From assembly GCF_005080685.1 (NCBI RefSeq), contig NZ_CP039371.1, forward strand, positions 5,146,001 to 5,210,000: a DNA stretch of 64,000 bases, in the 5' to 3' direction. The notes below the pieces were generated by a model. The model was not told where the DNA came from and did not search any database. It saw only the letters and a list, made by a program, of their open reading frames with translations. The position numbers and the translations under genes are program-made. Shown here piece after piece: positions 1-9,194 of this stretch (position 1 is the first letter of the stretch; the number at the start of each line of letters is the position of its first letter). Source of the stretch: Pseudomonas putida (GTDB lineage: Bacteria > Pseudomonadota > Gammaproteobacteria > Pseudomonadales > Pseudomonadaceae).

Positions 1-1558
1 GGTGTTTCTTTCAGGCGTCGTGCTGCTGTTCTCTGGAGCCACTCCGGAAATCGACACCCGCCTGGAACACATGGGCTTTTTGGTGCCGCATCGGTTGATC
101 GATGCCTCGCACTTCGGCGCCAGCCTGATCGGTGTACTTTGCCTGCTGCTCGCCCAAGGCCTGCGCCGTCGCCTGTCCGCCGCCTGGCTGTTGACCACGG
201 TACTGTTGCTGGTCGGCTCGCTGCTGTCGCTGCTCAAGGGCTTCGACTGGGAAGAAGCCTGCCTGCTGACCCTCACCGCCGCCCTGCTGGCGTTGTTCCG
301 CCGTTCGTTCTATCGTCCCAGCCGCCTGCTCGAACTGCCATTGTCGCCGGTATACCTGGTGGCCAGCGCCTGCGTGGTCGGCGCGTCGGTGTGGCTGTTG
401 CTGTTCGCCTACCAGGATGTGCCCTACAGCCACCAGCTTTGGTGGCAGTTCACCCTCGACGCCGATGCGCCACGTGGACTGCGGGCGGCGATGGGCAGTG
501 CGGTGCTGCTGGTGATCGTCTCGCTGACCTGGCTACTGCGCACCGCACGGCCGACCATCCACCTGCCCGATGACGACGAACTGCAACGCGCCAACCGTAT
601 CCTGCTGGCCTCCGACCAACCCGACGGCGGCCTGGCCCTGACCGGTGACAAGGCCCTGCTGTTCCACCCCAATGACAACGCCTTCCTCATGTACGCCCGC
701 CGAGGCCGCAGCCTGGTGGCGTTGTACGACCCGATCGGCCCGGCCCAGGAGCGCGCCGAGATGATCTGGCAATTCCGCGACCTGTGCGACCTGCACCATG
801 CGCGTCCGGTGTTCTACCAGGTGCGTGCGGAGAACCTGCCGTTCTACATGGACATCGGCCTGACAGCGCTCAAGCTCGGCGAAGAAGCGCGGGTCGACCT
901 GCGTCGCTTCGACCTGGAAGCCAAGGGCAAGGAAATGAAGGACCTGCGTTACACCTGGAACCGCGGCGGCCGCGACGGCTTGACCCTGGAGATCCACGAA
1001 CCCGGCCAGGCCCCCTTGGACGCCCTCAAGGAAATCTCCGACGCCTGGCTCGGCGGCAAGAACGTGCGTGAGAAAGGCTTTTCGCTCGGGCGCTTCAGCC
1101 CCGATTACCTGCAACACTTCCGCATTGCCCTGATTCGCTTCCAGGGGCGACCGGTGGCCTTCGCCAACCTGCTGGAAACCCATGGCAACGAACTGGCCAG
1201 CCTCGACCTGATGCGTGCCCACCCCGAGGCGCCGAAGTCGACCATGGAATTCATGATGATCGGCCTCATCCTGCACTACAAAAGCCATGACTACGGCCGC
1301 TTCAGCCTGGGCATGGTACCGCTCTCGGGCCTGCAGCCCCGGCGCGGAGCCCCCCTGACCCAACGCCTGGGCTCGATGGTGTTCCGCCGTGGCGAACAGC
1401 TCTACAACTTCCAAGGCCTGCGGCGCTTCAAGGACAAGTTCCAGCCGGACTGGGAACCTCGCTACATGGCCGTGCCGGCCGGGTTGGACCCCCTGGTGGC
1501 ACTGGCTGACACCGCCGCCCTGATCGCTGGCGGCCTGACTGGATTGGTGAAACGTTGA
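1..1558 (+). CDS. mprF: Aminoacyl-phosphatidylglycerol synthase MprF (C-terminal part; 5' end outside window)
   Basis: The 3' part of a membrane lysyl/alanyl-phosphatidylglycerol synthase, open from the first bases of the window, so the true start lies upstream. About 180 residues of hydrophobic helices are followed by a cytoplasmic DUF2156-type (GNAT-like) aminoacyl transferase domain, with stretches such as GGLALTGDKALLFHPND and SLGMVPLSGL. Such enzymes move Ala or Lys from aminoacyl-tRNA to phosphatidylglycerol, lowering envelope charge and giving resistance to cationic peptides and acid. The stop TGA shares its A with the ATG of the next gene (TGATG), so the two are translationally coupled, like PA0920-PA0919 in P. 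aeruginosa. Whether the amino acid is Ala or Lys cannot be read from sequence; Ala is inferred from the pseudomonad homologue. Confidence 0.9.
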   Translation, partial: VFLSGVVLLFSGATPEIDTRLEHMGFLVPHRLIDASHFGASLIGVLCLLLAQGLRRRLSAAWLLTTVLLLVGSLLSLLKGFDWEEACLLTLTAALLALFRRSFYRPSRLLELPLSPVYLVASACVVGASVWLLLFAYQDVPYSHQLWWQFTLDADAPRGLRAAMGSAVLLVIVSLTWLLRTARPTIHLPDDDELQRANRILLASDQPDGGLALTGDKALLFHPNDNAFLMYARRGRSLVALYDPIGPAQERAEMIWQFRDLCDLHHARPVFYQVRAENLPFYMDIGLTALKLGEEARVDLRRFDLEAKGKEMKDLRYTWNRGGRDGLTLEIHEPGQAPLDALKEISDAWLGGKNVREKGFSLGRFSPDYLQHFRIALIRFQGRPVAFANLLETHGNELASLDLMRAHPEAPKSTMEFMMIGLILHYKSHDYGRFSLGMVPLSGLQPRRGAPLTQRLGSMVFRRGEQLYNFQGLRRFKDKFQPDWEPRYMAVPAGLDPLVALADTAALIAGGLTGLVKR

Positions 1559-2850
1559 TGATCCGACGCTATTGGCTGTATGTACTGATACCCCTGCTTC
1601 TGGCCGCTGCGGCCGGCGCCGTGGCCTTCTGGCTGTGGACCCGCCCAGCCCCCGAGGCGCGCCTCGAACAACTGGCCGTCGGCGGCTTGCAAATGACCCG
1701 TGTGACGCCCGGTGTGCACGCCAAGGCCCGCGTGGCGATTGGCGTACCCCAGGACCAGGCCCTGAGCGACAAGCAGTTGCTCGACCTGAGCCAGGCTGGC
1801 GAAGCGCAACTGGTGCAGGTGATCCTGCCGCCCAACGACTGCACCCAGCAACAGCAGGCCGTGGACCAGGCGATCGACCAACTGGCTGGCAAGCCAACCG
1901 TGGTCGCCGGTATCGGCCCGGGCGCGAGCCAGGCCTGGCGCTGGCTGGCCAGCCAGTCCGACGACAAGGCCCGGGCCATTTCGGTCGACTTCAGCCTGGA
2001 GCAACCGGGCTGCACGGCCGCGCTGCCCAAGGCAGCCACGCACGGCCATTGGAACGTGGCGTGGAACGACAACCCGGACGACGCCAGTGCCGGTTTCGTA
2101 CGCGACCAGGCGAACGCCGAAACCAGCATCAGCGATTACGACATCCACCTGCCACAGGTACTCAAGGCCCAGTTGACCCAGGCCCTGGTTGGCCGCGACG
2201 GCAACGCGCTGGCCATTCCCGTGGTCGAGGTGCCCGCCGGACAGACCACCGACACCGTGACCCTGTTCCTCTCCGGTGACGGCGGCTGGCGCGATCTGGA
2301 CCGCGACGTGGCCGGGGAAATGGCCAAGCTCGGCTACCCGGTGGTGGGCATCGACACCCTACGCTACTACTGGCAGCACAAGACCCCGGAGCAAAGCGCT
2401 GCCGACCTGTCGGAACTGATGCAGCACTACCGTCAGAAGTGGGGCACCAAGCGCTTCGTGCTCGCCGGCTACTCGTTCGGCGCCGACGTGCTGCCGGCGA
2501 TCTACAACCGCCTGCCAGCCGAAGACCAACAGCGGGTCGATGCGGTCATGTTGCTGGCCTTCGCCCGCAGCGGCAGCTTCGAGATCGAGGTGGAAGGCTG
2601 GCTGGGCAAGGAAGGCCAGGAGGCCCCGACCGGGCCGGAAATGGCCAAGTTGCCAGCGTCGAAGGTGGTCTGCGTGTATGGGGTGGAAGAGGCCGACGAG
2701 AGTGGCTGCACCGACAAGACAGCAGTGGGTGAACGCATGAAGTTGCCGGGTGGCCACCACTTCGACGAGAACTACCCGGCACTGGCCAAGCGCCTGGCCG
2801 GCGAGATCGACACCCGCCAGGGCAAGTCCAGCGTGGCGGAACAGAACTGA
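1558..2850 (+). CDS. AcvB/VirJ-family periplasmic serine hydrolase (probable aminoacyl-PG hydrolase)
   Basis: A 430-residue alpha/beta hydrolase of the AcvB/VirJ type. It begins MIRRYWLYVLIPLLL, a signal-anchor or signal peptide, so it acts in the periplasm. Around residue 240 is GDGGWRDLDRD, then LAGYSFGADVLP with the nucleophile Ser in GYSFG, and a late GGHHFDENY with the likely catalytic His. In P. aeruginosa the equivalent gene next to mprF removes alanine from alanyl-phosphatidylglycerol; the same role is inferred here from the coupled TGATG arrangement. The ATG at 1558 is chosen over a TTG one codon earlier because it makes that tight overlap. Confidence 0.85.
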   Translation: MIRRYWLYVLIPLLLAAAAGAVAFWLWTRPAPEARLEQLAVGGLQMTRVTPGVHAKARVAIGVPQDQALSDKQLLDLSQAGEAQLVQVILPPNDCTQQQQAVDQAIDQLAGKPTVVAGIGPGASQAWRWLASQSDDKARAISVDFSLEQPGCTAALPKAATHGHWNVAWNDNPDDASAGFVRDQANAETSISDYDIHLPQVLKAQLTQALVGRDGNALAIPVVEVPAGQTTDTVTLFLSGDGGWRDLDRDVAGEMAKLGYPVVGIDTLRYYWQHKTPEQSAADLSELMQHYRQKWGTKRFVLAGYSFGADVLPAIYNRLPAEDQQRVDAVMLLAFARSGSFEIEVEGWLGKEGQEAPTGPEMAKLPASKVVCVYGVEEADESGCTDKTAVGERMKLPGGHHFDENYPALAKRLAGEIDTRQGKSSVAEQN

Positions 2851-2880
2851 GCATCGCAAGGCGGGCTTGATGGCGCCCTT

Positions 2881-2965
2881 GTCGGAGCGGCCTTGTGCCG
2901 ATCCTGCAGGGGCTGCTGTGCAGCCCTTTGCGACCGGTCCGGCGCTCCGGCAAGGCCGCTCCCAC
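2881..2965. repeat. Imperfect REP-type inverted pair
   Basis: Two GGAGCGGCCTTG-like arms in opposite orientation (2884-2900 and 2948-2965) between the convergent acvB-like and kup genes. The GC-rich core is the usual Pseudomonas REP type and can form a hairpin between two gene ends. Confidence 0.55.
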
Positions 2966-3001
2966 ATAAACCGGTTGCAACCTGGAGGGCGGGATCTTTG
3001 T

Positions 3002-4912
3002 TCAGATCTCGACCTGGGTTCCCAACTCGATCACCCGGTTCAACGGCAAGTTGAAGAAACGCAGGTTGCCGTTGGCATTCTTCAGCAAGAAGGCGAACAG
3101 ATTCCCACGCCAACGTGACATTCCCTCCAACCGGGAGGCGATCACCGTTTCCCGGCTGAGGAAGTAGGTGGTGCGCATCGGGCTGAAATCCAGCTCCTCC
3201 AGATGGCACAACTTCAAGGCCGCCGGCACATCCGGCTCGTCCATGAAGCCGAAGTGCAGCAGCACGCGGAAGAAGCCATCACCGTATGCCTCGACTTCGA
3301 AGCGCTCATGTTCCGGCACCCGCGGCCGATCCTCGCTCACCACCGTCAACAGTACGACCTGGCTGTGCAGCACCTGGTTGTGCAGCATGTTGTGCAACAG
3401 CGCATGGGGCACTGCGTCCGGCCGCGCGGTGAGGAATATCGCCGTGCCCTCGACCCGGTGCGGCGGCTGCACGCGGATGCTGGCGATGAACACCGGCAGC
3501 GGCAGCGCTGCCTCATCGATACGCTCGACCAGAATCTGCTTGCCGCGTTTCCAGGTGCTCATCAGCAGGAACAGCACGCCACCGGCCAATACCGGGAAGG
3601 CGCCACCCTGGACGATCTTCGGCACGTTGGCGGCGAAGAACAACCCGTCGACGAAGAGAAAGCCCAGCAGGATGGGAACCGCCAGCAGCGGTGGCCACTT
3701 CCAGAGCAGCAGCATCACCGACGACACCAAGATCGTGGTCATCAGCATGGTCCCGGTCACTGCCACGCCGTAGGCCGCGGCCAACGCGCCGGAGGACTCG
3801 AAGCCGATGACCAGCAGCACCACGCCGACCATCAGCGTCCAGTTCACCGCGCCGATGTAGATCTGCCCCTGCTCGTCACTGGACGTGTGCTGGATCTGCA
3901 TGCGTGGAATATAGCCGAGCTGGATGGCCTGGCGGGTGAGGGAGAACGCCCCGGAAATCACTGCCTGCGAGGCGATGACCGTGGCCATGGTCGCCAGCCC
4001 GACCAGCGGCAGCAAGGCCCAGCCCGGTGCCAACAGATAGAACGGGTTGCGCGCCGCGTCGGGGTTCTGCAGCAGGATCGCACCCTGGCCGAAGTAGTTC
4101 AGCACCAGCGCCGGCAGCACCAGGGCGAACCAGGCACGGGCGATCGGCTTGCGACCGAAATGGCCCATGTCGGCGTACAACGCCTCGGCGCCGGTCAGCG
4201 CCAGCACCACGGCGCCGAGAATGGCCACGCCCATTCCAGGGTGGACCACGAAGAAGTTGACAGCCCAGCCCGGGTTGAACGCCTTGAGTACTTCGGGGCT
4301 CTGCGAGATGCCATGCACCCCCAGCGCCGCCAGGACCAGGAACCAGGCGACCATGATCGGCCCGAACAGCTTGCCGATCTTCTCGGTGCCATGCTTCTGC
4401 ACCAGGAACAGCGCCACCAGCACCACCAGCGACAGCGGCACCACCCAGTGGTCGATGCCGTCGAAAGCCAACCCCATGCCCTCCACCGCGGAAAGCACCG
4501 ACACCGCCGGGGTGATCATGCTGTCGCCGTAGAACAGCGAAGCCCCGATCAGCCCACAGATGACCATCAGCGAGCGCAGACGCGGGTATTGCGCCGTTGC
4601 CCTGCGCGCCAGGGCCGTCAGCGCCATGGTCCCGCCTTCGCCCTGGTTGTCGGCGCGCAGGATGAACATCACGTACTTGAACGACACCACCCACAGCAGC
4701 GACCAGAGGATCAGCGACAGGATCCCGAGCACGCCATCATGGTTCACCGGCACGCCGTAGCCGCCGGTAAAGACTTCCTTGAGCGTATAAAGAGGGCTGG
4801 TACCGATATCGCCATACACCACCCCAACCGCTGCCACGAGCAGGCTAATCGACCGCGCCGCACCCTGCTTCCCCGCGTGCCCGCCTTCGGCGTGACTGCT
4901 TGCCTGAACCAT
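3002..4912 (-). CDS. kup: Low-affinity potassium uptake protein Kup
   Basis: 636 residues of HAK/KUP/KT family, an inner-membrane K+/H+ symporter. The diagnostic first segment [18 protein letters not shown] appears near residue 35; about 12 hydrophobic helices follow up to residue 450, then a soluble C-terminal domain of about 180 residues ending in LGTQVEI. The length is normal for bacterial Kup (about 620-640). The gene stands alone and is divergent from rimO across 230 bp that must hold both promoters. No riboswitch or KdpE-like element was recognised. Confidence 0.95.
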   Translation of the reverse strand: MVQASSHAEGGHAGKQGAARSISLLVAAVGVVYGDIGTSPLYTLKEVFTGGYGVPVNHDGVLGILSLILWSLLWVVSFKYVMFILRADNQGEGGTMALTALARRATAQYPRLRSLMVICGLIGASLFYGDSMITPAVSVLSAVEGMGLAFDGIDHWVVPLSLVVLVALFLVQKHGTEKIGKLFGPIMVAWFLVLAALGVHGISQSPEVLKAFNPGWAVNFFVVHPGMGVAILGAVVLALTGAEALYADMGHFGRKPIARAWFALVLPALVLNYFGQGAILLQNPDAARNPFYLLAPGWALLPLVGLATMATVIASQAVISGAFSLTRQAIQLGYIPRMQIQHTSSDEQGQIYIGAVNWTLMVGVVLLVIGFESSGALAAAYGVAVTGTMLMTTILVSSVMLLLWKWPPLLAVPILLGFLFVDGLFFAANVPKIVQGGAFPVLAGGVLFLLMSTWKRGKQILVERIDEAALPLPVFIASIRVQPPHRVEGTAIFLTARPDAVPHALLHNMLHNQVLHSQVVLLTVVSEDRPRVPEHERFEVEAYGDGFFRVLLHFGFMDEPDVPAALKLCHLEELDFSPMRTTYFLSRETVIASRLEGMSRWRGNLFAFLLKNANGNLRFFNLPLNRVIELGTQVEI

Positions 4913-5146
4913 CGACCACTCCCGCAGACCGCCGTGAAGACCCGTAGAATTCCCCAGACGCCAAGGCCTTGCTGAAACCCGGGCGCAATGCCGCGAAGCA
5001 TAGCGCAGCGTTCGTCGCTTTTCTGCTGGTCAAGCGCCCTTCTGCTCGCTAGAATTGCGCACTTTTTGATCAGAGGCGCCACAAGCGCCCGTCGAGATCG
5101 CCCCCGTCAGCGGCCGGGCGACCTGCATTCAATACCGAGGTTAGCC

Positions 5147-6478
5147 ATGTCCACCACTCCCGCCACGCCGAAGGTCGGCTTTGTATCCCTGGGTTGCCCC
5201 AAGGCCCTGGTCGATTCCGAGCGCATCCTGACCCAGCTGCGCATGGAAGGTTATGAAGTCGTGCCCACCTACGAGGACGCCGACGTGGTGGTGGTCAACA
5301 CCTGCGGCTTCATCGACAGCGCCAAGGCCGAGTCGCTGGAAGTGATCGGCGAAGCGATCAAGGAAAACGGTAAGGTCATCGTCACCGGCTGCATGGGTGT
5401 CGAGGAAGGCAACATTCGCGACGTGCACCCGAGCGTGCTGTCGGTCACCGGCCCGCAGCAGTACGAGCAGGTGGTCAACGCCGTGCACGAAGTCGTGCCG
5501 CCGCGCCAGGACCACAATCCGTTGATCGACCTGGTGCCGCCACAGGGCGTCAAGCTGACCCCGCGCCACTATGCCTACCTGAAGATTTCCGAGGGCTGCA
5601 ACCACAGCTGCAGCTTCTGCATCATCCCCTCGATGCGCGGCAAGCTGGTGAGCCGCCCGGTAGGTGAAGTGCTGAGCGAGGCCGAGCGCCTGGTCAAGGC
5701 CGGCGTCAAGGAGATCCTGGTGATTTCCCAGGACACCAGCGCCTATGGCGTCGACGTCAAGTACAAGACCGATTTCTGGAACGGCCGCCCGGTCAAGACC
5801 CGCATGCTCGAGCTCTGCGAAGCCCTGAGCAGCCTGGGCGCCTGGGTACGCCTGCACTACGTGTACCCGTACCCGAACGTCGACGACGTGATCCCGCTGA
5901 TGGCCGCCGGCAAGATCCTGCCGTACCTGGACATCCCGTTCCAGCACGCCAGCCCCAAGGTGCTCAAGTCGATGAAGCGCCCGGCCTTCGAAGACCGCAC
6001 CCTGGCACGCATCAAGAACTGGCGCGAACAGTGCCCGGAACTGGTGATCCGCTCGACCTTCATCGTCGGCTTCCCGGGCGAGACCGAGGAAGACTTCCAG
6101 TACCTGCTCGACTGGCTGACCGAAGCCCAGCTCGATCGCGTCGGCTGCTTCCAGTATTCGCCGGTCGAAGGCGCCCCGGCCAACGACCTGGGCCTGGAAG
6201 AGGTACCCGATGACATCAAGCAGGATCGCTGGGACCGCTTCATGGCCCACCAGCAGGCGATCAGCGCGGCACGCCTGCAACTGCGCATCGGCAAGGAAAT
6301 CGACGTGCTGATCGACGAAGTCGAAGAGCAGGGCTCGGTCGGCCGCAGCTTCTTCGATGCTCCGGAAATCGACGGTAGCGTTTTCATCGATGGCGACCAT
6401 GGCTTCAAGCCAGGCGACAAGGTCCGTTGCCGCGTCGTCGACGCCGACGAGTACGACATGTGGGCCGAGCCTGTCTGA
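5147..6478 (+). CDS. rimO: Ribosomal protein S12 methylthiotransferase RimO
   Basis: A radical-SAM methylthiotransferase of 443 residues that beta-methylthiolates the conserved Asp of ribosomal protein S12. An N-terminal UPF0004 domain has the Cys residues in [13 protein letters not shown] and GCMG (second Fe-S cluster); the radical-SAM triad is CNHSCSFC near residue 155; a C-terminal TRAM domain follows from about residue 375. The ATG at 5147 is chosen because the protein then starts [20 protein letters not shown] as in the family; the reading frame stays open upstream to 4988 but with unrelated sequence. Confidence 0.96.
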   Translation: MSTTPATPKVGFVSLGCPKALVDSERILTQLRMEGYEVVPTYEDADVVVVNTCGFIDSAKAESLEVIGEAIKENGKVIVTGCMGVEEGNIRDVHPSVLSVTGPQQYEQVVNAVHEVVPPRQDHNPLIDLVPPQGVKLTPRHYAYLKISEGCNHSCSFCIIPSMRGKLVSRPVGEVLSEAERLVKAGVKEILVISQDTSAYGVDVKYKTDFWNGRPVKTRMLELCEALSSLGAWVRLHYVYPYPNVDDVIPLMAAGKILPYLDIPFQHASPKVLKSMKRPAFEDRTLARIKNWREQCPELVIRSTFIVGFPGETEEDFQYLLDWLTEAQLDRVGCFQYSPVEGAPANDLGLEEVPDDIKQDRWDRFMAHQQAISAARLQLRIGKEIDVLIDEVEEQGSVGRSFFDAPEIDGSVFIDGDHGFKPGDKVRCRVVDADEYDMWAEPV

Positions 6479-6494
6479 GGCGGCTGCCTGACTG

Positions 6495-6548
6495 AAAAGC
6501 CCCTGGCCCCGCATGCTGACGAAGACGATGCGGGGCCAGGGGCTTTTT
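6495..6548. terminator. Bidirectional intrinsic terminator
   Basis: A 20-bp perfect stem with a loop of about 13 nt and A/T runs on both sides, placed 16 bases after the rimO stop. It can serve rimO on the plus strand and the convergent gene at 6572-7327 on the minus strand. Confidence 0.92.
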
Positions 6549-6571
6549 GGTATGGGATGCGGGTCGTTCGA

Positions 6572-7327
6572 TCAGAAGGTGTGGAACAGCATCAGCCCGC
6601 CTTCGCCATCGGGGCTCGCGTCGGAAAAGCCCTTGACCGCATACAGCTGGACCTTCCACTGCTGGTTGAGCTTGTGGGTAAGGAACAGGGTCAGTTCCTT
6701 GATCTGTGACCCGGTGGAAACGACTTTCTGCCGCCAGTCGTAGGAAGCGCCCGCCGTAGTGCCGGCGACTACCGGGACGGCGAAACCGAGGCTGGCGAAT
6801 ACCGGGTCGTCGAAGTCGCTGTCGGGCGGGTCGCCGAATTTCTTCCAGCCCAGGGTCGCGAAGCCGGTCACCGGGCCGAACGCCTTGGCGATATCGACCT
6901 GGGCAGTGTAGTCGTACTCGCCGGTGCCCAGGCACTGGTCTTCATCTGCGGTGGGAAACTTGACCTTGCCGATCAGGTCGAGCAATACGCCATTCTGGCT
7001 ACCCTCGAGCAACGCATAGGCGGCGCTGGCGACCGTATCGCCCAGGCCGCTTTCCACATCCCGGCAGCCACCGGGCAGCGGGTCGCCATCGGGGCCTACT
7101 TCGGGATTGGTGATATGCAGCCAGGGTACGGTGACCTTATAGGTCATTGGGCCGGTTTCGTACTTCGCCATCACCGGGAGATACCAGATTTCCGACGTGG
7201 TGCCGGTGCCATAGTCACCGCTGGAATAGTCCATGCCTACAGCGGTGCTGAAGGTATCGGCAGAAGCCGACAAGCCGATGCCTGACAACAGGCTCGCAAA
7301 GAGAGGGAGCATGGGTTTCATCTGCAC
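6572..7327 (-). CDS. Predicted outer-membrane beta-barrel protein of unknown function
   Basis: 251 residues, not recognised as a named family. It begins with a signal peptide (MQMKPMLPLFASLLSGIGLSASA, cut after ASA) and then alternates polar and hydrophobic residues in short strands such as EIWYLPVMAKYETG and MTYKVTVPWL. It ends in Phe (GGLMLFHTF), the usual last residue of barrel proteins inserted by BamA. Two Cys (GGCRDVE and DQCLG) could form a periplasmic disulfide. It is a single gene between a strong terminator and the low-complexity gene at 7410-9194. A porin or channel role is possible but not shown. Confidence 0.6.
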   Translation of the reverse strand: MQMKPMLPLFASLLSGIGLSASADTFSTAVGMDYSSGDYGTGTTSEIWYLPVMAKYETGPMTYKVTVPWLHITNPEVGPDGDPLPGGCRDVESGLGDTVASAAYALLEGSQNGVLLDLIGKVKFPTADEDQCLGTGEYDYTAQVDIAKAFGPVTGFATLGWKKFGDPPDSDFDDPVFASLGFAVPVVAGTTAGASYDWRQKVVSTGSQIKELTLFLTHKLNQQWKVQLYAVKGFSDASPDGEGGLMLFHTF

Positions 7328-7409
7328 CTCAATATCCCGGAAGGAAGTGGTGTCGATGTACCCAGCCTAGTTGCTAATCGGCCAACTGTGAGGTGTCTTT
7401 CTGGTGGAA

Positions 7410-9194
7410 TCAACGCCCGGATCGATCGGGCCGCTCTAGCTTTTCGGTTTTCTCGATCTTCTCGGGTTTTTCGACTTTTTCCACCTTTTCCACTTTCTCG
7501 ATCTTCTCTACCTTTTCTACTTTTTCCACTTTCTCAGGCTTTTCCACCTTTTCGACTTTCTCGACCTTCTCGACCTTTTCCACCTTCTCGACTTTCTCTA
7601 CCTTTTCGACCTTCTCCACCTTTTCGACTTTTTCCACTTTCTCCGCTTTTTCGACCTTCTCCGCCTTTTCCACTTTCTCGGCTTTCTCGACCTTTTCCGC
7701 TTTTTCTACGTTCTCCAGCTCGACCTTCTCAACGTCTTCGGCCTTCTCGACTTCGACCTTCTCCACTTCCTCGACTTTTTCCACCCTGTCGGAGCGACCA
7801 CTGTTACTACCGCTTCCGGAGTGGTCCACAGTCTCGACTTGCTCCGATTTACCCGACGTGTCCACGGTCTCAGCCTTGTCATGGTCATCTTCGCGCACCT
7901 CAGAGCGCCCACCGCCATGATCGTCACTGCTACCACTGCGCCCGGTGCTGCCACTGTCACCATGACCGCTATTGCTCGACCGCCCCGAGCCACTGCCTTC
8001 ATGCTCGGCATCGTGGCCCCTGTGGCCTCTTTCCGGGTTATCGACGCGATCGTCATCGAACTCGACGCGCACGGCACGGATTTCACGCGTGCCACTGAAC
8101 ACCCCGCTGACCCGTAGCCGTTGGTCGACCGCCAAGGACTCGGCCTGCTTGCCGACGAACACGGTATCGCGGCCCAGTTTCACCTGGACGCCTGCGACCA
8201 CCAGTTGGCCATCCTGGCGGCGCTGCACCAGGCCCTCGATGACGGCCTGGTGCACTCGACCGGTGAACGGCAGGCTCGGGTCGGGACGGCTCTGCGCGAC
8301 CTCCAGCTGACGCCCGGTCCACTGGCCACGCACCAGCACATCCGGCGTCGGTGCCACTCGGCTGCCCAGTTTCAGCCCTTGCAGGGTGCCGGTACGGTCG
8401 ACCGACCCGATGGCACTGGCTTGTTTCAGCCCTGGCGCCCGGGCGATACGGCTCGCCACCACTGCACCATTGGCATCGCGCAAACCGCTGACCTTGACCG
8501 GATCGCCCGGCCGCAGCCCTTCGGCGACCCGCGCACCCGGAGCGAGCCGCACCGCTTGCCCCATGACACGCAGCGGCGCCGATGCATTGGGCATCGAGGT
8601 AAGCGGCCCTTCGAACACGTTCAGGATGGAAATACGCCCGGCTTGCAGGCCTCGATTGCCGGCAAACGCTTCAACCGCCACCACTTGGCCTATCGCCAGG
8701 TGATCGCTGCTGGAAGCGACGCCGTTTTCGTTCACCGGCACGTCCTTGCCGAAGTGCACTTCCAGGCCGTTCACGCAGATCGACGCGAACCCGGTAATGG
8801 TGCCGACGATCCCGGTACCTCCGGTGCCGCCTGGGCTCAGGATCGGTGCGCCGGTGCCACCGACACCGCCATTGCCGCGCTCATACAGGCTACCGTCCAC
8901 GCCCTCCGCCACCGCGCCAGTCCCGCCGGTACCGCCAGGGCGCTTCTGCAGTGGCGCGCCAGTACCGCCAACGCCACCGTTGTCAGTGCGCGCACCGGTC
9001 CCCCCAACACCACCGGTCTTGGCGCCGGTACCGCCCACACCGCCGGGGAACTGCATGCCGGCGGCCCCCGCCATGCCCAGTTCGTCGCGGCTGACACATA
9101 CCGGCGCCGCTTGCACTGCCATGGGCGTCATCAGGCCTGATCCGAAACCCAGGATCAGCGCGACGACACTGAGGCAGCGCATAAGGGCATTCAT
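7410..9194 (-). CDS. DUF5666-type exported protein with GGVGGTGA repeats and a long Lys-Val-Glu tail
   Basis: 594 residues. Signal peptide (residues 1-29, ending VQAAP), then about six copies of a GGVGGTGA-like motif (residues 45-135), then beta-strand modules typical of DUF5666 (for example GTITGFASICVNGLEVHF and PFTGRVHQAVIEGLV) to about residue 375. A Ser/Gly/Asp/His-rich linker follows, and the last 120 residues are nearly pure KVE/KAE tripeptides, highly charged and probably helical. The start overlaps the stop of the upstream DUF6502 gene as ATGA, so the two are co-translated. Function unknown. The first two thirds look like an ordinary exported protein; the tail could be a spacer or an ion- or polymer-binding arm (inference). 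Confidence 0.75.
   Translation of the reverse strand: MNALMRCLSVVALILGFGSGLMTPMAVQAAPVCVSRDELGMAGAAGMQFPGGVGGTGAKTGGVGGTGARTDNGGVGGTGAPLQKRPGGTGGTGAVAEGVDGSLYERGNGGVGGTGAPILSPGGTGGTGIVGTITGFASICVNGLEVHFGKDVPVNENGVASSSDHLAIGQVVAVEAFAGNRGLQAGRISILNVFEGPLTSMPNASAPLRVMGQAVRLAPGARVAEGLRPGDPVKVSGLRDANGAVVASRIARAPGLKQASAIGSVDRTGTLQGLKLGSRVAPTPDVLVRGQWTGRQLEVAQSRPDPSLPFTGRVHQAVIEGLVQRRQDGQLVVAGVQVKLGRDTVFVGKQAESLAVDQRLRVSGVFSGTREIRAVRVEFDDDRVDNPERGHRGHDAEHEGSGSGRSSNSGHGDSGSTGRSGSSDDHGGGRSEVREDDHDKAETVDTSGKSEQVETVDHSGSGSNSGRSDRVEKVEEVEKVEVEKAEDVEKVELENVEKAEKVEKAEKVEKAEKVEKAEKVEKVEKVEKVEKVEKVEKVEKVEKVEKVEKVEKPEKVEKVEKVEKIEKVEKVEKVEKPEKIEKTEKLERPDRSGR
7441..7790. repeat. 9-bp tandem repeat tract encoding (Lys-Val/Ala-Glu)n
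   Basis: About 38 imperfect 9-bp units (plus strand TTTTCGACC / TTCTCCACT type) inside the 3' end of the DUF5666 gene. Third-position variation between units shows it is old and kept at protein level rather than a fresh expansion. Opposite-strand frames through it read as Phe-Ser-Thr repeats and are not genes. Confidence 0.9.

Noticed and set aside
3203..4975. 590-codon open frame opposite kup
   Set aside because: Gln/His/Arg-rich shadow of kup typical of GC-rich DNA; kup itself is unambiguous.
7393..8098. Plus-strand open frames reading Phe-Ser-Thr repeats or Ser-Arg-Pro-rich protein
   Set aside because: They are the opposite strand of the Lys-Val-Glu repeat of the DUF5666 gene and have no ribosome site or domain.
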